DNA from: CAZRHR01 sp964599915
Lineage (GTDB): Bacteria > Bacteroidota > Bacteroidia > CAIKAF01
Assembly (NCBI GenBank): GCA_964599915.1
Contig: CAZRHR010000005.1
Coordinates: 1 to 64,000, forward strand
Reading direction: 5' to 3'
DNA length: 64,000 bases
The position numbers and the translations under genes were made by a program. Shown piece by piece: positions 41,334 through 49,058 of this stretch. The notes under the pieces were generated by a model that did no database searches, had not been told where the DNA came from, and saw only the letters and a program-made list of their open reading frames with translations. The number at the start of each line of letters is the position of its first letter. Position 1 is the first letter of the stretch.

Positions 41334-41945
41334 ATGAAATCCAGGCAAGTCGGATTGTATTTCGGGTCGTTTAATCCGGTGCATATTGGGCACATGGCCA
41401 TTGCCAATTATATGGTGACGGCCGGTGGTATGGACGAGGTTTGGTTTGTGGTTTCGCCAAGAAGTCCGTTCAAAGAAAAATCAAGTTTACTACCGGATTA
41501 TCATCGGTTAGAAATGGTCCATTTGGCCATTGGTGATGATCCAAGGATGCGGGCTTCCAACATTGAATTTGGCATGCCACAGCCTAATTATACCAGCCGC
41601 ACCCTTGTCACCTTGAAGGAAAAATATCCGCAACACCATTTTCATTTGATGATGGGTTCAGATAATTTGGCCGGATTCCATAAATGGCATCAATATGAAT
41701 TTATTTTAGCGGAATTTCAGTTGTTGGTGTATCCAAGGCCGGGTGCGCCTGCCGGAGATTTGCAGCACCATCCTTCTGTACATATCGTTCAGGCGCCGCA
41801 CATGGACATTTCCGCCAGCTTTGTGCGGGAACATGTACAAGCAGGGCAGGACATGCGTCATTTTTTACCACCCAGGGTGTGGGCTTATTTGGAGGATAAC
41901 CAATTGCTGCGAAAGGTGAAACCTACGCGAAAAAGTGAAAAATAA
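41334..41945 (+). CDS. nadD: Nicotinate-nucleotide adenylyltransferase
   Basis: A 203-residue cytosolic enzyme that joins nicotinate mononucleotide and ATP in NAD synthesis. The nucleotidyltransferase motif GSFNPVHIGH (about 11-20) and the ISASFVRE motif near the C-terminus (about 159-166; ISxxxxR type) are both present. The length fits NadD. The ATG lies 3 nt after the SPOR gene stop. Confidence 0.93.
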   Translation: MKSRQVGLYFGSFNPVHIGHMAIANYMVTAGGMDEVWFVVSPRSPFKEKSSLLPDYHRLEMVHLAIGDDPRMRASNIEFGMPQPNYTSRTLVTLKEKYPQHHFHLMMGSDNLAGFHKWHQYEFILAEFQLLVYPRPGAPAGDLQHHPSVHIVQAPHMDISASFVREHVQAGQDMRHFLPPRVWAYLEDNQLLRKVKPTRKSEK

Positions 41946-41978
41946 ACTTTCCCTATCGGGCATGCCAAAAATGGATTG

Positions 41979-41986
41979 TACTTTTG
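41979..41986 (+). promoter_or_regulatory. -7 box TACTTTTG, 4 nt before gmhA ATG
   Basis: An exact TAnnTTTG box, then CAGC, then ATG 41991. It rejects the slightly longer frame start at 41976, which lies inside the box. Confidence 0.6.
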
Positions 41987-41990
41987 CAGC

Positions 41991-42554
41991 ATGGATGTAA
42001 TTCGGCAAGCCTTCGAGGATCATTTGTTTACAGTACAGCGTAGCATGGAAAAATTGCTACCCGCGCTGGAACAAGCATCTCAGTTATGCAGAGAGAGCTT
42101 AGCTGCCGGGGGTAAAATTATCCTTATGGGCAACGGGGGTTCCGCGGCGGATGCCGAGCACCTTGCAGCCGAATTTACCGGCCGGTATGAAATAGAACGC
42201 AAAGGACTTGCTGCCATATCACTTACGGCAGGAGCACCATCCGTTACCAGCATTGCCAATGATTATGGTTTCGATCGGGTGTTTACCCGCCAGCTGGAAG
42301 CTTTGGGTCATAAAGGCGATGTCTGCATAGGCATTACTACGTCAGGGAAATCTCCCAATGTAGTGCGGGCTATGGAAAAAGCCCGAATGATGGGATTACA
42401 TACCATAGCTTTTACCGGAAGAGATGGGGGAGACGTACTGGAATACGCCGATGTGGCTTTGGTGGTGCCATCCGATACGACCTCCAGAATTCAAGAAGTA
42501 CATATTTTGCTGGGTCATTGTTTGGTGCAAATGGTGGAGCGGCGCGAGGCATAA
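41991..42554 (+). CDS. gmhA: Sedoheptulose-7-phosphate isomerase (SIS domain)
   Basis: A 187-residue SIS-domain enzyme that makes D-glycero-D-manno-heptose 7-phosphate for lipopolysaccharide heptose. GNGGSAADAEHLAAEF (about 46-61) holds the phosphate loop and a conserved Glu. TSGKSPNVV and TSRIQEVHILLGH (with the catalytic His of GmhA) follow. The start at 41991 (MDVIRQAF) is fixed by the promoter box. With kdtA it points to a lipopolysaccharide core containing Kdo and possibly heptose. Other SIS sugar isomerases remain possible. Confidence 0.87.
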   Translation: MDVIRQAFEDHLFTVQRSMEKLLPALEQASQLCRESLAAGGKIILMGNGGSAADAEHLAAEFTGRYEIERKGLAAISLTAGAPSVTSIANDYGFDRVFTRQLEALGHKGDVCIGITTSGKSPNVVRAMEKARMMGLHTIAFTGRDGGDVLEYADVALVVPSDTTSRIQEVHILLGHCLVQMVERREA

Positions 42555-42694
42555 CGGATAAAAGGAATTCTAGCATCCTGCGATTTTCACGTCCACATTC
42601 TTTCAAAGAAAAAATCCTAAGCTGATTTTCAGGATACATCCATGCCAAGGGGTGAAAGTTTTATGCCTTTTAAATGCTCCATAATGTCCTATTT

Positions 42695-42715
42695 AATTGA
42701 CCCGCAAAGTCAATT
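42695..42715. repeat. 7-bp inverted repeat, possible weak terminator
   Basis: AATTGAC (42695-42701) and GTCAATT (42709-42715) with a 7-nt loop, followed by TTAC on plus. It could be a weak terminator for gmhA or part of a regulatory site. Confidence 0.4.
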
Positions 42716-42728
42716 TTACTATTATAGG

Positions 42729-42762
42729 CCATTTTATCTTTAAACATATGAAGATAAAATGG
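42729..42762. repeat. 12-bp perfect inverted repeat
   Basis: CCATTTTATCTT (42729-42740) and AAGATAAAATGG (42751-42762) with a 10-nt AT spacer. No T-tract follows on either strand, so it looks more like an operator or a small mobile-element scar than a terminator. Confidence 0.55.
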
Positions 42763-42865
42763 GCATGTAGTTTAACAAATAGTCGCTGGAAAGTATTGAA
42801 TGACTTCTTTACTTTTTCCCTTTAATTTTTCGTTAAAAAAGTTTAGGATTTTCATGGCGATTGAT

Positions 42866-42873
42866 TATGTTTG
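42866..42873 (+). promoter_or_regulatory. -7 box TATGTTTG upstream of T9SS gene
   Basis: An exact TAnnTTTG box 27 nt before ATG 42901, giving a leader of about 20-22 nt. Confidence 0.6.
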
Positions 42874-42900
42874 CCTATTCAATCGGTTAATTTTTCAAAC

Positions 42901-43905
42901 ATGATGAAACATTTTACGCTTATCGCTGCAGGAATTGCTTCTGTAGCCACCCTATCTGCCCAGCGTCCTGCGAATGGCGGACAAACCCTGCTTTCCGCTC
43001 CTATTGGAAGCATCACTGCTGAGAAAGCGGATTCCAACCTACTTCCAGGTTCTTTCCTTTCAGGAAGTTGTAACAACTTTTACGTGATTGGTGCACTTGG
43101 TACTTCCGGAACTGACTCCGTACCAGGTTTCGTATTTGGTGTAAATGGCTTTTTTGACCTTTCTAAAGGGTACTTATTCAATGGAAATGGTACAGTACCA
43201 GGAATTGGTGTAGCCACAGGTATCAAGTTGATGCTAGATACGTCTGCGTCTAACACAGGTGGATCTTATGTAGCCCGTATTGTAAGTGGAACTGGTTCTG
43301 TTTTAGGTACTTCTGATCCTGTTGCTTATGCGAATATCGACACCGTTCCAGGTCAGTTTGGTTTGCCTATCACGCCTTTCACTTTCTCTACCCCTGTAAC
43401 GGTTAGCGGTAACTTCTACGTATTGGTTGATGTGTTTGCCGACACTTCTTCCGGTATTGCCATCATTTCTAATGGTTATGCTTGTGGTGATGACAAATCT
43501 TACGAGGTATTCATCAACAGTAATGGTAATCAATCACTTGCTAAAATTTCCGGTTACTGGAAGCAGCCAGGTACCACCACGCCTTTGTTGGCTGATCCCT
43601 TCATCGGTGTACAAGTTCAAAATTTCCTTGGCGAAACCGAAATGCTTACTCCATCTTCTTTGATGGCGTATCCAAACCCAGCCAACGAAACTACCGTGTT
43701 TTCTTTCCACAGCAATGCCGAAGGCACTGCCCAAATCGAAATCCGTAACCTTGCTGGCCAATTGGTATCTGCTACTTCTTCTGACGTAATGAACGGTCGT
43801 AACGAAGTGAGCATCAACTTGACCAACATGTCAAATGGTGTATACTCCTACCATGTAACCGTAGGTGGTGAAACCAAAACGGGTAAATTGGTGGTAAACC
43901 ACTAA
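42901..43905 (+). CDS. Secreted T9SS cargo protein, type A signal
   Basis: A 334-residue secreted protein. I chose ATG 42901 (MMKHFTLIAAGIASVATLSAQ), a clean signal peptide; the frame start at 42871 overlaps the -7 box. The middle (about 60-235) is a beta-rich domain of unknown family with Gly/Thr/Ser-rich strands and two widely spaced Cys. The last ~75 residues are a type A T9SS signal (LMAYPNPANETT ... SNGVYSYHV ... GKLVVNH). The body is similar to the ligand-like beta-sandwich part of the next gene's C-terminal region, but I cannot name it. A preference for GGT, CGT and ACC codons suggests high expression. A hairpin follows the stop. Confidence 0.82.
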   Translation: MMKHFTLIAAGIASVATLSAQRPANGGQTLLSAPIGSITAEKADSNLLPGSFLSGSCNNFYVIGALGTSGTDSVPGFVFGVNGFFDLSKGYLFNGNGTVPGIGVATGIKLMLDTSASNTGGSYVARIVSGTGSVLGTSDPVAYANIDTVPGQFGLPITPFTFSTPVTVSGNFYVLVDVFADTSSGIAIISNGYACGDDKSYEVFINSNGNQSLAKISGYWKQPGTTTPLLADPFIGVQVQNFLGETEMLTPSSLMAYPNPANETTVFSFHSNAEGTAQIEIRNLAGQLVSATSSDVMNGRNEVSINLTNMSNGVYSYHVTVGGETKTGKLVVNH

Positions 43906-43931
43906 TTCACAACCATAAAATTCCTTATTTT

Positions 43932-43965
43932 GAGAGCCGTCCCACCAAGGGCGGCTCTCTTTATT
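43932..43965 (+). terminator. Terminator-like hairpin between two T9SS genes
   Basis: GAGAGCCG plus CCC (43932-43943, one bulged T) pairs with GGGCGGCTCTC (43949-43959), followed by TTTATT. It ends only about 10 nt before the next start codon, so it may attenuate read-through between the two genes. Confidence 0.75.
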
Positions 43966-43972
43966 CAAACCC

Positions 43973-46534
43973 ATGCTTCACATGAGAAAAATACTGGTTC
44001 ACTGGGGATTGGCACTGAGCTTCCTTGGCGTAAGTAGCCCAATCTTTGCCCAAACATCCATCTATGCTAAGTTTCCTTCAGGGTATCATCAGCCCGAAGC
44101 CTTGAAACAATTAACCGAGCATACCATTACGCCTCCTGCCGTTAGTCGCATAGATTCGATGGTTTCGGGTTCACATCCCAAAGCAGGTGATATGTATTTG
44201 ATTGGCACCAATGTTCCTGTATCTATGTCCTCTGAAACGCATGGTACTTGGACTTCGCAGGATGGATATGTTACCTGGCGCTTACACTTGAGTTCACCCG
44301 GTGCGCAAGCCCTAGGTGTGTTGTATCAATCGTTTCGTATTCCGGCTTCTGCTGCATTCTTTGTCTATCATCCGGATCGGAATCACAAGTCGCGGGCTTA
44401 CACGGCGGCCGATAATCCCGGAGGAGATGCCTTTTCCACAGAAGTTATTGTAGGAGAATCTATTATTTTAGAATATTGGGCGCCCGCATGGGAGGCCACC
44501 CGCCCGGACATCCAATTGGAAGGGCTTACGTACATTTTTCGTGAAGGGCATACGTTTCGTCCTAGAAATGCCAGCGATAATGGCTCCTCTGCCAATTGCC
44601 ATGTAAATGTCAATTGCTCAGAAGGTAACAACTGGCAGGATGCCAAAAGAGGTGTCGCCAAAATCATTGTGATAGATGGCAATGCTGCGGGTTTATGCAC
44701 AGGGAGTCTGGTAAACAATACCGCCCAGGATTGTAAAAATTATTTTTTAACGGCTCAGCATTGCGGGTCAGGCGCTTCCGCCACCAACTTCCAGCAATGG
44801 CAGTTTTATTTCAATTTTGAATCGTCCAATTGTTCCAACCTGACCAACAGTCAAGCCAATAACGTGGATAATCAAGTGGTCACAGGCTGTACCAAAAGGG
44901 CTACGAGTGCCGATGCAAGTGGGATTAGCACCTCAGATTTTTTACTTGTGGAATTTAATTCCGCCATTCCCTCGAATTTTAATCCATTTTACAATGGTTG
45001 GGATCGCGTAAATACCCCCGCTTCCTCTGGTGTCGGCATTCATCATCCCAGTGGTGACATCAAGAAAATTTCCACTTATACCACTACGTTGGGCAATGAC
45101 AGTTGGAATCCTTCGCCGTCTGGTACCCATTGGCGGGTCACTTGGGCCGGTACGACCAATGGCCATGGGGTTACAGAACCCGGCTCTTCCGGAAGTCCAT
45201 TGTTTAATGCCAGCCGGAGGATCATTGGCGACTTGAGCGGCGGCGGTTCTTTCTGTAACAGCGTACAGCCCGGTGGACAAACCGTTCCGGATTTATATGG
45301 AAAATTCAGTTATTCTTGGGAAAGTGCAGGGAGCTCTAACGCAAGGAGATTGCGCCCATGGTTAGATCCTGCAGGGACCAATCCCAATACTTTAGATGGC
45401 CGAAATGCATGCACCGGAACGCCACCACCTGTGGGTGGATGTGACACCGTGAGCCGGTTTTCACCTAGTGCACATACAGCTTCCGCCCTTACCGCTCCCG
45501 GCGGAACAGGTTGGCTGGCCGGAAATAACTCCTACAATGATTTGGCGAAAGCCGAAGCCTTTTTGCAAACCGATTTTCCTGCCGGATATCAGTTGACCGG
45601 CTTCATGCTGTATTTTCATGCCGCTACTGGAACGGGAAATATTACCGTAAAAATTTGGCAGGCCAATGGGACCGGAGGCGCTCCGGGTACTGTTTTGGCA
45701 CAAGGTTCCGTACCCATTTCCAGTATTCCTACCAACGGAACACCCTTGGTGCTGAATCTGAATACACCCATTCCTATTTCCAGTAATTTTTACATTGGGC
45801 TGGATTTACCCACAGGTACAGGAAACACTGTAGGATTATATACTACTGCCGCCAATGAACCCGCCATCAACAGCGGGTGGGAGCAGTATAGCGATGGGAA
45901 TTGGTTTAGCTATGAAACTTCCTACAATGCCAAATTTGCCCACGCTATTTTTGCCATTGGATGTCCGCAAAGTACCTCAGGCCAAGCGCCAGTTGCCAAT
46001 TTTACCGGCACACCTTTGACCTTACCTGCCGGAAATAATGTAACCTTTACCAATACCTCTACCAATAATCCAACGTCTTATAGCTGGAGTTTTAGTCCGA
46101 ACACCGGAATTACTTACCAAAATGGAACCACATCCACTTCGGCCAATCCGGTGGTTCGCTTTGCAAACCCCGGTCAGTACAGCGTCACGTTAACGGCGAC
46201 CAATGCTACCGGTAGTGATAGCGAAACCAAAACCAATTACATCACCGTGACTTCAACCATGGGGGTAGAAAATGAGCAAGCCAATGGTTTGCAGGTGTAT
46301 CCGAATCCGGCGTCTAAAGCGTTGTATTTGGACCTTGGGTTTACCACTTCCGTTGCCGGACATTTACAAGTATTTGACCTGGCAGGTCGGGTACTTATGA
46401 CCCAATCATGGGTTCAGGGCTCCGCTTCTGCTACTTTACCACTTGAATCTCTGCCCAATGGGGTGTATGTGGTTCAGCTCACTTTAGAAGGTGGCCAACG
46501 ATTCATGCAAAGGTTTGTAAAAACCACTCCATAA
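43973..46534 (+). CDS. Secreted Lys-C-like serine protease with PKD and T9SS signal
   Basis: An 853-residue exported protease. The start is ATG 43973 or 43982; the signal peptide ends near FAQ (about 27). A propeptide of ~180 residues precedes an S1 chymotrypsin-fold domain of the lysyl-endopeptidase type: FLTAQHCGSG holds the His, DFLLVEF the Asp and GSSGSPLFNAS the Ser, with several Cys for disulfides as in Achromobacter protease I. A beta-sandwich domain (about 490-665), a PKD domain (about 675-755, SYSWSFSPNTG) and a type A T9SS signal (VYPNPASK ... PNGVYVVQL) follow. It should cut extracellular proteins, perhaps after Lys, and supply peptides to the dipeptidyl peptidases encoded here. 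Confidence 0.9.
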   Translation: MLHMRKILVHWGLALSFLGVSSPIFAQTSIYAKFPSGYHQPEALKQLTEHTITPPAVSRIDSMVSGSHPKAGDMYLIGTNVPVSMSSETHGTWTSQDGYVTWRLHLSSPGAQALGVLYQSFRIPASAAFFVYHPDRNHKSRAYTAADNPGGDAFSTEVIVGESIILEYWAPAWEATRPDIQLEGLTYIFREGHTFRPRNASDNGSSANCHVNVNCSEGNNWQDAKRGVAKIIVIDGNAAGLCTGSLVNNTAQDCKNYFLTAQHCGSGASATNFQQWQFYFNFESSNCSNLTNSQANNVDNQVVTGCTKRATSADASGISTSDFLLVEFNSAIPSNFNPFYNGWDRVNTPASSGVGIHHPSGDIKKISTYTTTLGNDSWNPSPSGTHWRVTWAGTTNGHGVTEPGSSGSPLFNASRRIIGDLSGGGSFCNSVQPGGQTVPDLYGKFSYSWESAGSSNARRLRPWLDPAGTNPNTLDGRNACTGTPPPVGGCDTVSRFSPSAHTASALTAPGGTGWLAGNNSYNDLAKAEAFLQTDFPAGYQLTGFMLYFHAATGTGNITVKIWQANGTGGAPGTVLAQGSVPISSIPTNGTPLVLNLNTPIPISSNFYIGLDLPTGTGNTVGLYTTAANEPAINSGWEQYSDGNWFSYETSYNAKFAHAIFAIGCPQSTSGQAPVANFTGTPLTLPAGNNVTFTNTSTNNPTSYSWSFSPNTGITYQNGTTSTSANPVVRFANPGQYSVTLTATNATGSDSETKTNYITVTSTMGVENEQANGLQVYPNPASKALYLDLGFTTSVAGHLQVFDLAGRVLMTQSWVQGSASATLPLESLPNGVYVVQLTLEGGQRFMQRFVKTTP

Positions 46535-46554
46535 AAGACAAAGTTCTTCTTGAT

Positions 46555-46584
46555 AAGGGGATTCCGAAAGGTTTCCCCTTTTTT
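46555..46584 (+). terminator. Intrinsic terminator of the protease gene
   Basis: An AAGGGGATTCC / GGTTTCCCCTT stem (46555-46565 and 46570-46580) with a 2x2 T/T mismatch and a GAAA loop, then TTTT. It begins 20 nt after the stop codon. Confidence 0.88.
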
Positions 46585-46657
46585 GCTGATGATAAAATCG
46601 TGAATGAAATAGATAATCTAAAGGACGGTCTGGAGCAGCCTCGGATTTGGTTTATAT

Positions 46658-47290
46658 CTAGCTTGCTGCGGAAGAAAATGGAAGGACTTTTCCATAGATC
46701 CAAACGCCTCTTTTTTTATCATGGTAAAGTCCACAGAAATGGGTTTCGTTTTCATCGTTTTCATCCCAGTGGTTCATGTATCGTTCTGCAATAGCCACTT
46801 TTTCCGGCGTATTTAGCCAACCAAAAACAATCGCCACCAAGTACAGGATTTTTTCTTTGTAGAATTCAGACTCGGCTTTGGCATAGGTTTCTGCCTGCCG
46901 GAAAATGTTTGTATAATTCATTTCCCCTTCCAGATCTTTTTTGTTTTCTATCCACCACTTGGCTTCGAATAAGAGATATTTTACTTTTTCAGATTCTTTT
47001 AATGCGACCAAGAGGTCGGCCCGGCCTTTTTCTCCTTTATCCTTAGTGAGTGCATATTCTTGGAGGGTGGTAACCTGTGCTTGATAGCTCCTGACGATGG
47101 CATTGTTTAGTAAGCCAACCCAGGCCGTCTCATTCCAGTCGAAAGGGCTGTCTTTTTCACTGACCATGGTGGAATGAATCATGCTTAACTCTTGTTCTAA
47201 GCCACCTAAGGTTTTTTCAAAGAAGGGCAGTAAATCGAGTTTTTCCAACTCAGTTTTCCTGAAAAATGACTGGTAGATACGTGGTTTCAT
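46658..47290 (-). CDS. Orphan protein with PD-(D/E)XK-like motif
   Basis: A 210-residue cytoplasmic protein of no family I recognise. The centre reads GEKGRADLLVAL then KYLLFEAKWW (about 101-126), which fits the D...(E)xK core of PD-(D/E)XK nuclease folds: Asp in RADLLV and Glu-x-Lys in FEAKWW. The N-terminal ~75 residues look helical, and the C-terminus has many aromatic and acidic residues. Such orphans occur as defence nucleases, restriction-like enzymes and accessory factors; no partner gene is adjacent. A degenerate ~40-bp duplication lies just upstream. It is alone and flanked by T9SS genes. Confidence 0.65.
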   Translation of the reverse strand: MKPRIYQSFFRKTELEKLDLLPFFEKTLGGLEQELSMIHSTMVSEKDSPFDWNETAWVGLLNNAIVRSYQAQVTTLQEYALTKDKGEKGRADLLVALKESEKVKYLLFEAKWWIENKKDLEGEMNYTNIFRQAETYAKAESEFYKEKILYLVAIVFGWLNTPEKVAIAERYMNHWDENDENETHFCGLYHDKKRGVWIYGKVLPFSSAAS

Positions 47291-47297
47291 TGGGTTT

Positions 47298-47398
47298 AAA
47301 GGATGTAGGGTGAAAAAATGTATTTGGGGTTGAGATAGAAGATAGGGAATTTTGGTTCAAAGGGATGTAGCGTGGAAAAATACATTTGAGATGTAGCC
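47298..47398. repeat. Degenerate ~40-bp direct repeat, two copies
   Basis: 47298-47337 and 47358-47398 share an aaaggGATGTAG.GTG.AAAAAT.CATTTG-like core with a ~60-nt period and several mismatches. It lies directly upstream of the PD-(D/E)XK-like gene start and may be a duplicated promoter or binding region. Confidence 0.45.
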
Positions 47399-47526
47399 GT
47401 CAAGGTGTGAGAAATGGGCCATTCGACTTCCCATTATGCGTAAAAGAGGGTCTCGATGAAATAGAACCAACCCATGAGTAATGCCTATTGGGATTAAAAA
47501 AGCGCCATTCAGCCGGCGATTTTCAC

Positions 47527-49023
47527 TCAATAACTAATCACAATCATTCCATTTCCCACCCGAGTTCCTTGGGTGTGTACCACATTGGAGGTTCCAGTAG
47601 GACTTACATAACTGCTTCCGCCTCCGGCACCCTCAAAGCAGCCGGAACCACCGCCATACCATCCACCGCCACCACCGGTACCAGACCAACCCGCATTTGA
47701 GCCTCCAATGCCAAAACTCCCATTGTTGTTTCCGCCACAAGAACTATGGCCTGTGGGGCCTGCGACTCCACCGGCTGTTTGGGTTCCACCCGCACCGGTA
47801 TATTGACAGGAAGAACACGAAAAATTACAACCATTTCCACCTGTAAGTCCTCCTCCCGGGCCACCGGGTGCTGAATTGGTTCCGCAGTTGGAACCTGTTC
47901 CGCCACCACCGCCTGCTACTACAATCCTATTGTTAAGGCTGGTGCCGGCACGTCGTATATCTGAAGCGCCTCCCCCGGCGCCATAAGTAGAACCTCCTCC
48001 ATTTCCTCCTCCATTAAATCCTCCAGTGGAAGAATTGCCTGCCCCTCCTACATAGAGGTGTAAAATTTCGCCGGGCGTCACTTGCACCCGGGCTTGTACC
48101 CGGCCTCCTAAGCCCAAGGAAGCACTGCTTGACGCAAATCCTTGTCCCCCATACACATCTACATCAATATACTGCACGCAGGGTGGAACCGTAAATGTGG
48201 TTGAACTTCCTGAAAAATTGAAAGTGGTACTTTGCCCTTGTGGTTGGGCAGGACAACTGGTGACCGTGACGGTTTGGCTTACGGACGTGGTACAGCCATT
48301 TTCAATTACAACAAGTGACAAGGTATAGGTTCCGGCGGACGTCCACGTCACTGCGTTTGAAGCGTTGGTAGAGGTGCCGGGTGTGCCACTGCCAAAGGTC
48401 CAAGATAAAGTTCCACTGGCCGTGGTACTGATGGTGGCAGGTTGATTTAAGATAGGTTGGGTTGGCGTGACGGAAATGGGTGCCGCCGGTAGCGCATTTA
48501 CTGTAAGTACTGTGGTGGCCACCTGGCTGGTGCAACCAGAAACAACGGTAAACAATTGATAGGTGCCGGACTGGTTGGTTTGTACAGAAGAAAGCGTTAC
48601 CGATGCGTTATTGCCGGTAAAACCATTCGGGCCGCTCCATACATACGTTGCTCCCGCCTGAGGCGTTGTACTTAGGGTAACCGCCGATCCCGCACAAACA
48701 GAACCTCCGCCGGAAATGACCGGCAAGGGTGGAGCAATACAATTTCCACATACTTCGTTCCAGCCGTTTGAATTATACACATTCAAACATTCTGAATCGG
48801 TATTAAAAATGATAAGGCCAATCGCTGGATTTTGAATTTGGTTTCGCTGGGCAGTGGTCAGCCTGGGTAAAAGGGCACCCGCTTGAACACTTTGAACATC
48901 GAGTACCGATGAGGGATGCGGATTTTGGGTATTGATACCCACGGATTGCGCAGAAACAGATGAGGTTAAAACAAAAACTGTTGAAACTAGCGCAAGGGAA
49001 ATCAAAGGGCTGTTTGACCGCAT
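47527..49023 (-). CDS. Secreted Ig/PKD plus ALK-like glycine-rich protein, paralogue D
   Basis: 498 residues: a signal peptide (about 1-25, ending VSAQ), the shared N-terminal module VGINTQNPHPSSVLDVQS (about 27-44) with LPRLTTAQRN, an Ig-like domain (about 100-180), a PKD-like domain (TLSWTFGSGTP, about 195-250) and a Gly-rich C-terminal domain from about 265. This copy shows the clearest ALK/LTK-type features: STTFTVPPCVQYIDVDVYGG, GGASDIRR, VVAGGGGG, GWYGGGSG and GGGSSYVSP. It is diverged from A-C at 32674-37346. It lies 35 nt after the start-proximal 904-residue gene on the same strand and may be co-transcribed with it. Confidence 0.82.
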   Translation of the reverse strand: MRSNSPLISLALVSTVFVLTSSVSAQSVGINTQNPHPSSVLDVQSVQAGALLPRLTTAQRNQIQNPAIGLIIFNTDSECLNVYNSNGWNEVCGNCIAPPLPVISGGGSVCAGSAVTLSTTPQAGATYVWSGPNGFTGNNASVTLSSVQTNQSGTYQLFTVVSGCTSQVATTVLTVNALPAAPISVTPTQPILNQPATISTTASGTLSWTFGSGTPGTSTNASNAVTWTSAGTYTLSLVVIENGCTTSVSQTVTVTSCPAQPQGQSTTFNFSGSSTTFTVPPCVQYIDVDVYGGQGFASSSASLGLGGRVQARVQVTPGEILHLYVGGAGNSSTGGFNGGGNGGGSTYGAGGGASDIRRAGTSLNNRIVVAGGGGGTGSNCGTNSAPGGPGGGLTGGNGCNFSCSSCQYTGAGGTQTAGGVAGPTGHSSCGGNNNGSFGIGGSNAGWSGTGGGGGWYGGGSGCFEGAGGGSSYVSPTGTSNVVHTQGTRVGNGMIVISY

Positions 49024-49058
49024 AAAAATTATTTTATTGACTCAATGTAGACCAGTAA

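Larger units (their letters stand above)
42555..42900. other. Intergenic region with two inverted repeats and a promoter
   Basis: 346 nt. It contains a 7-bp inverted repeat (42695-42715), a 12-bp inverted repeat (42729-42762) and an exact -7 box at 42866-42873. No coding frame is convincing. The right 120 nt must control the T9SS gene at 42901. Confidence 0.6.
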
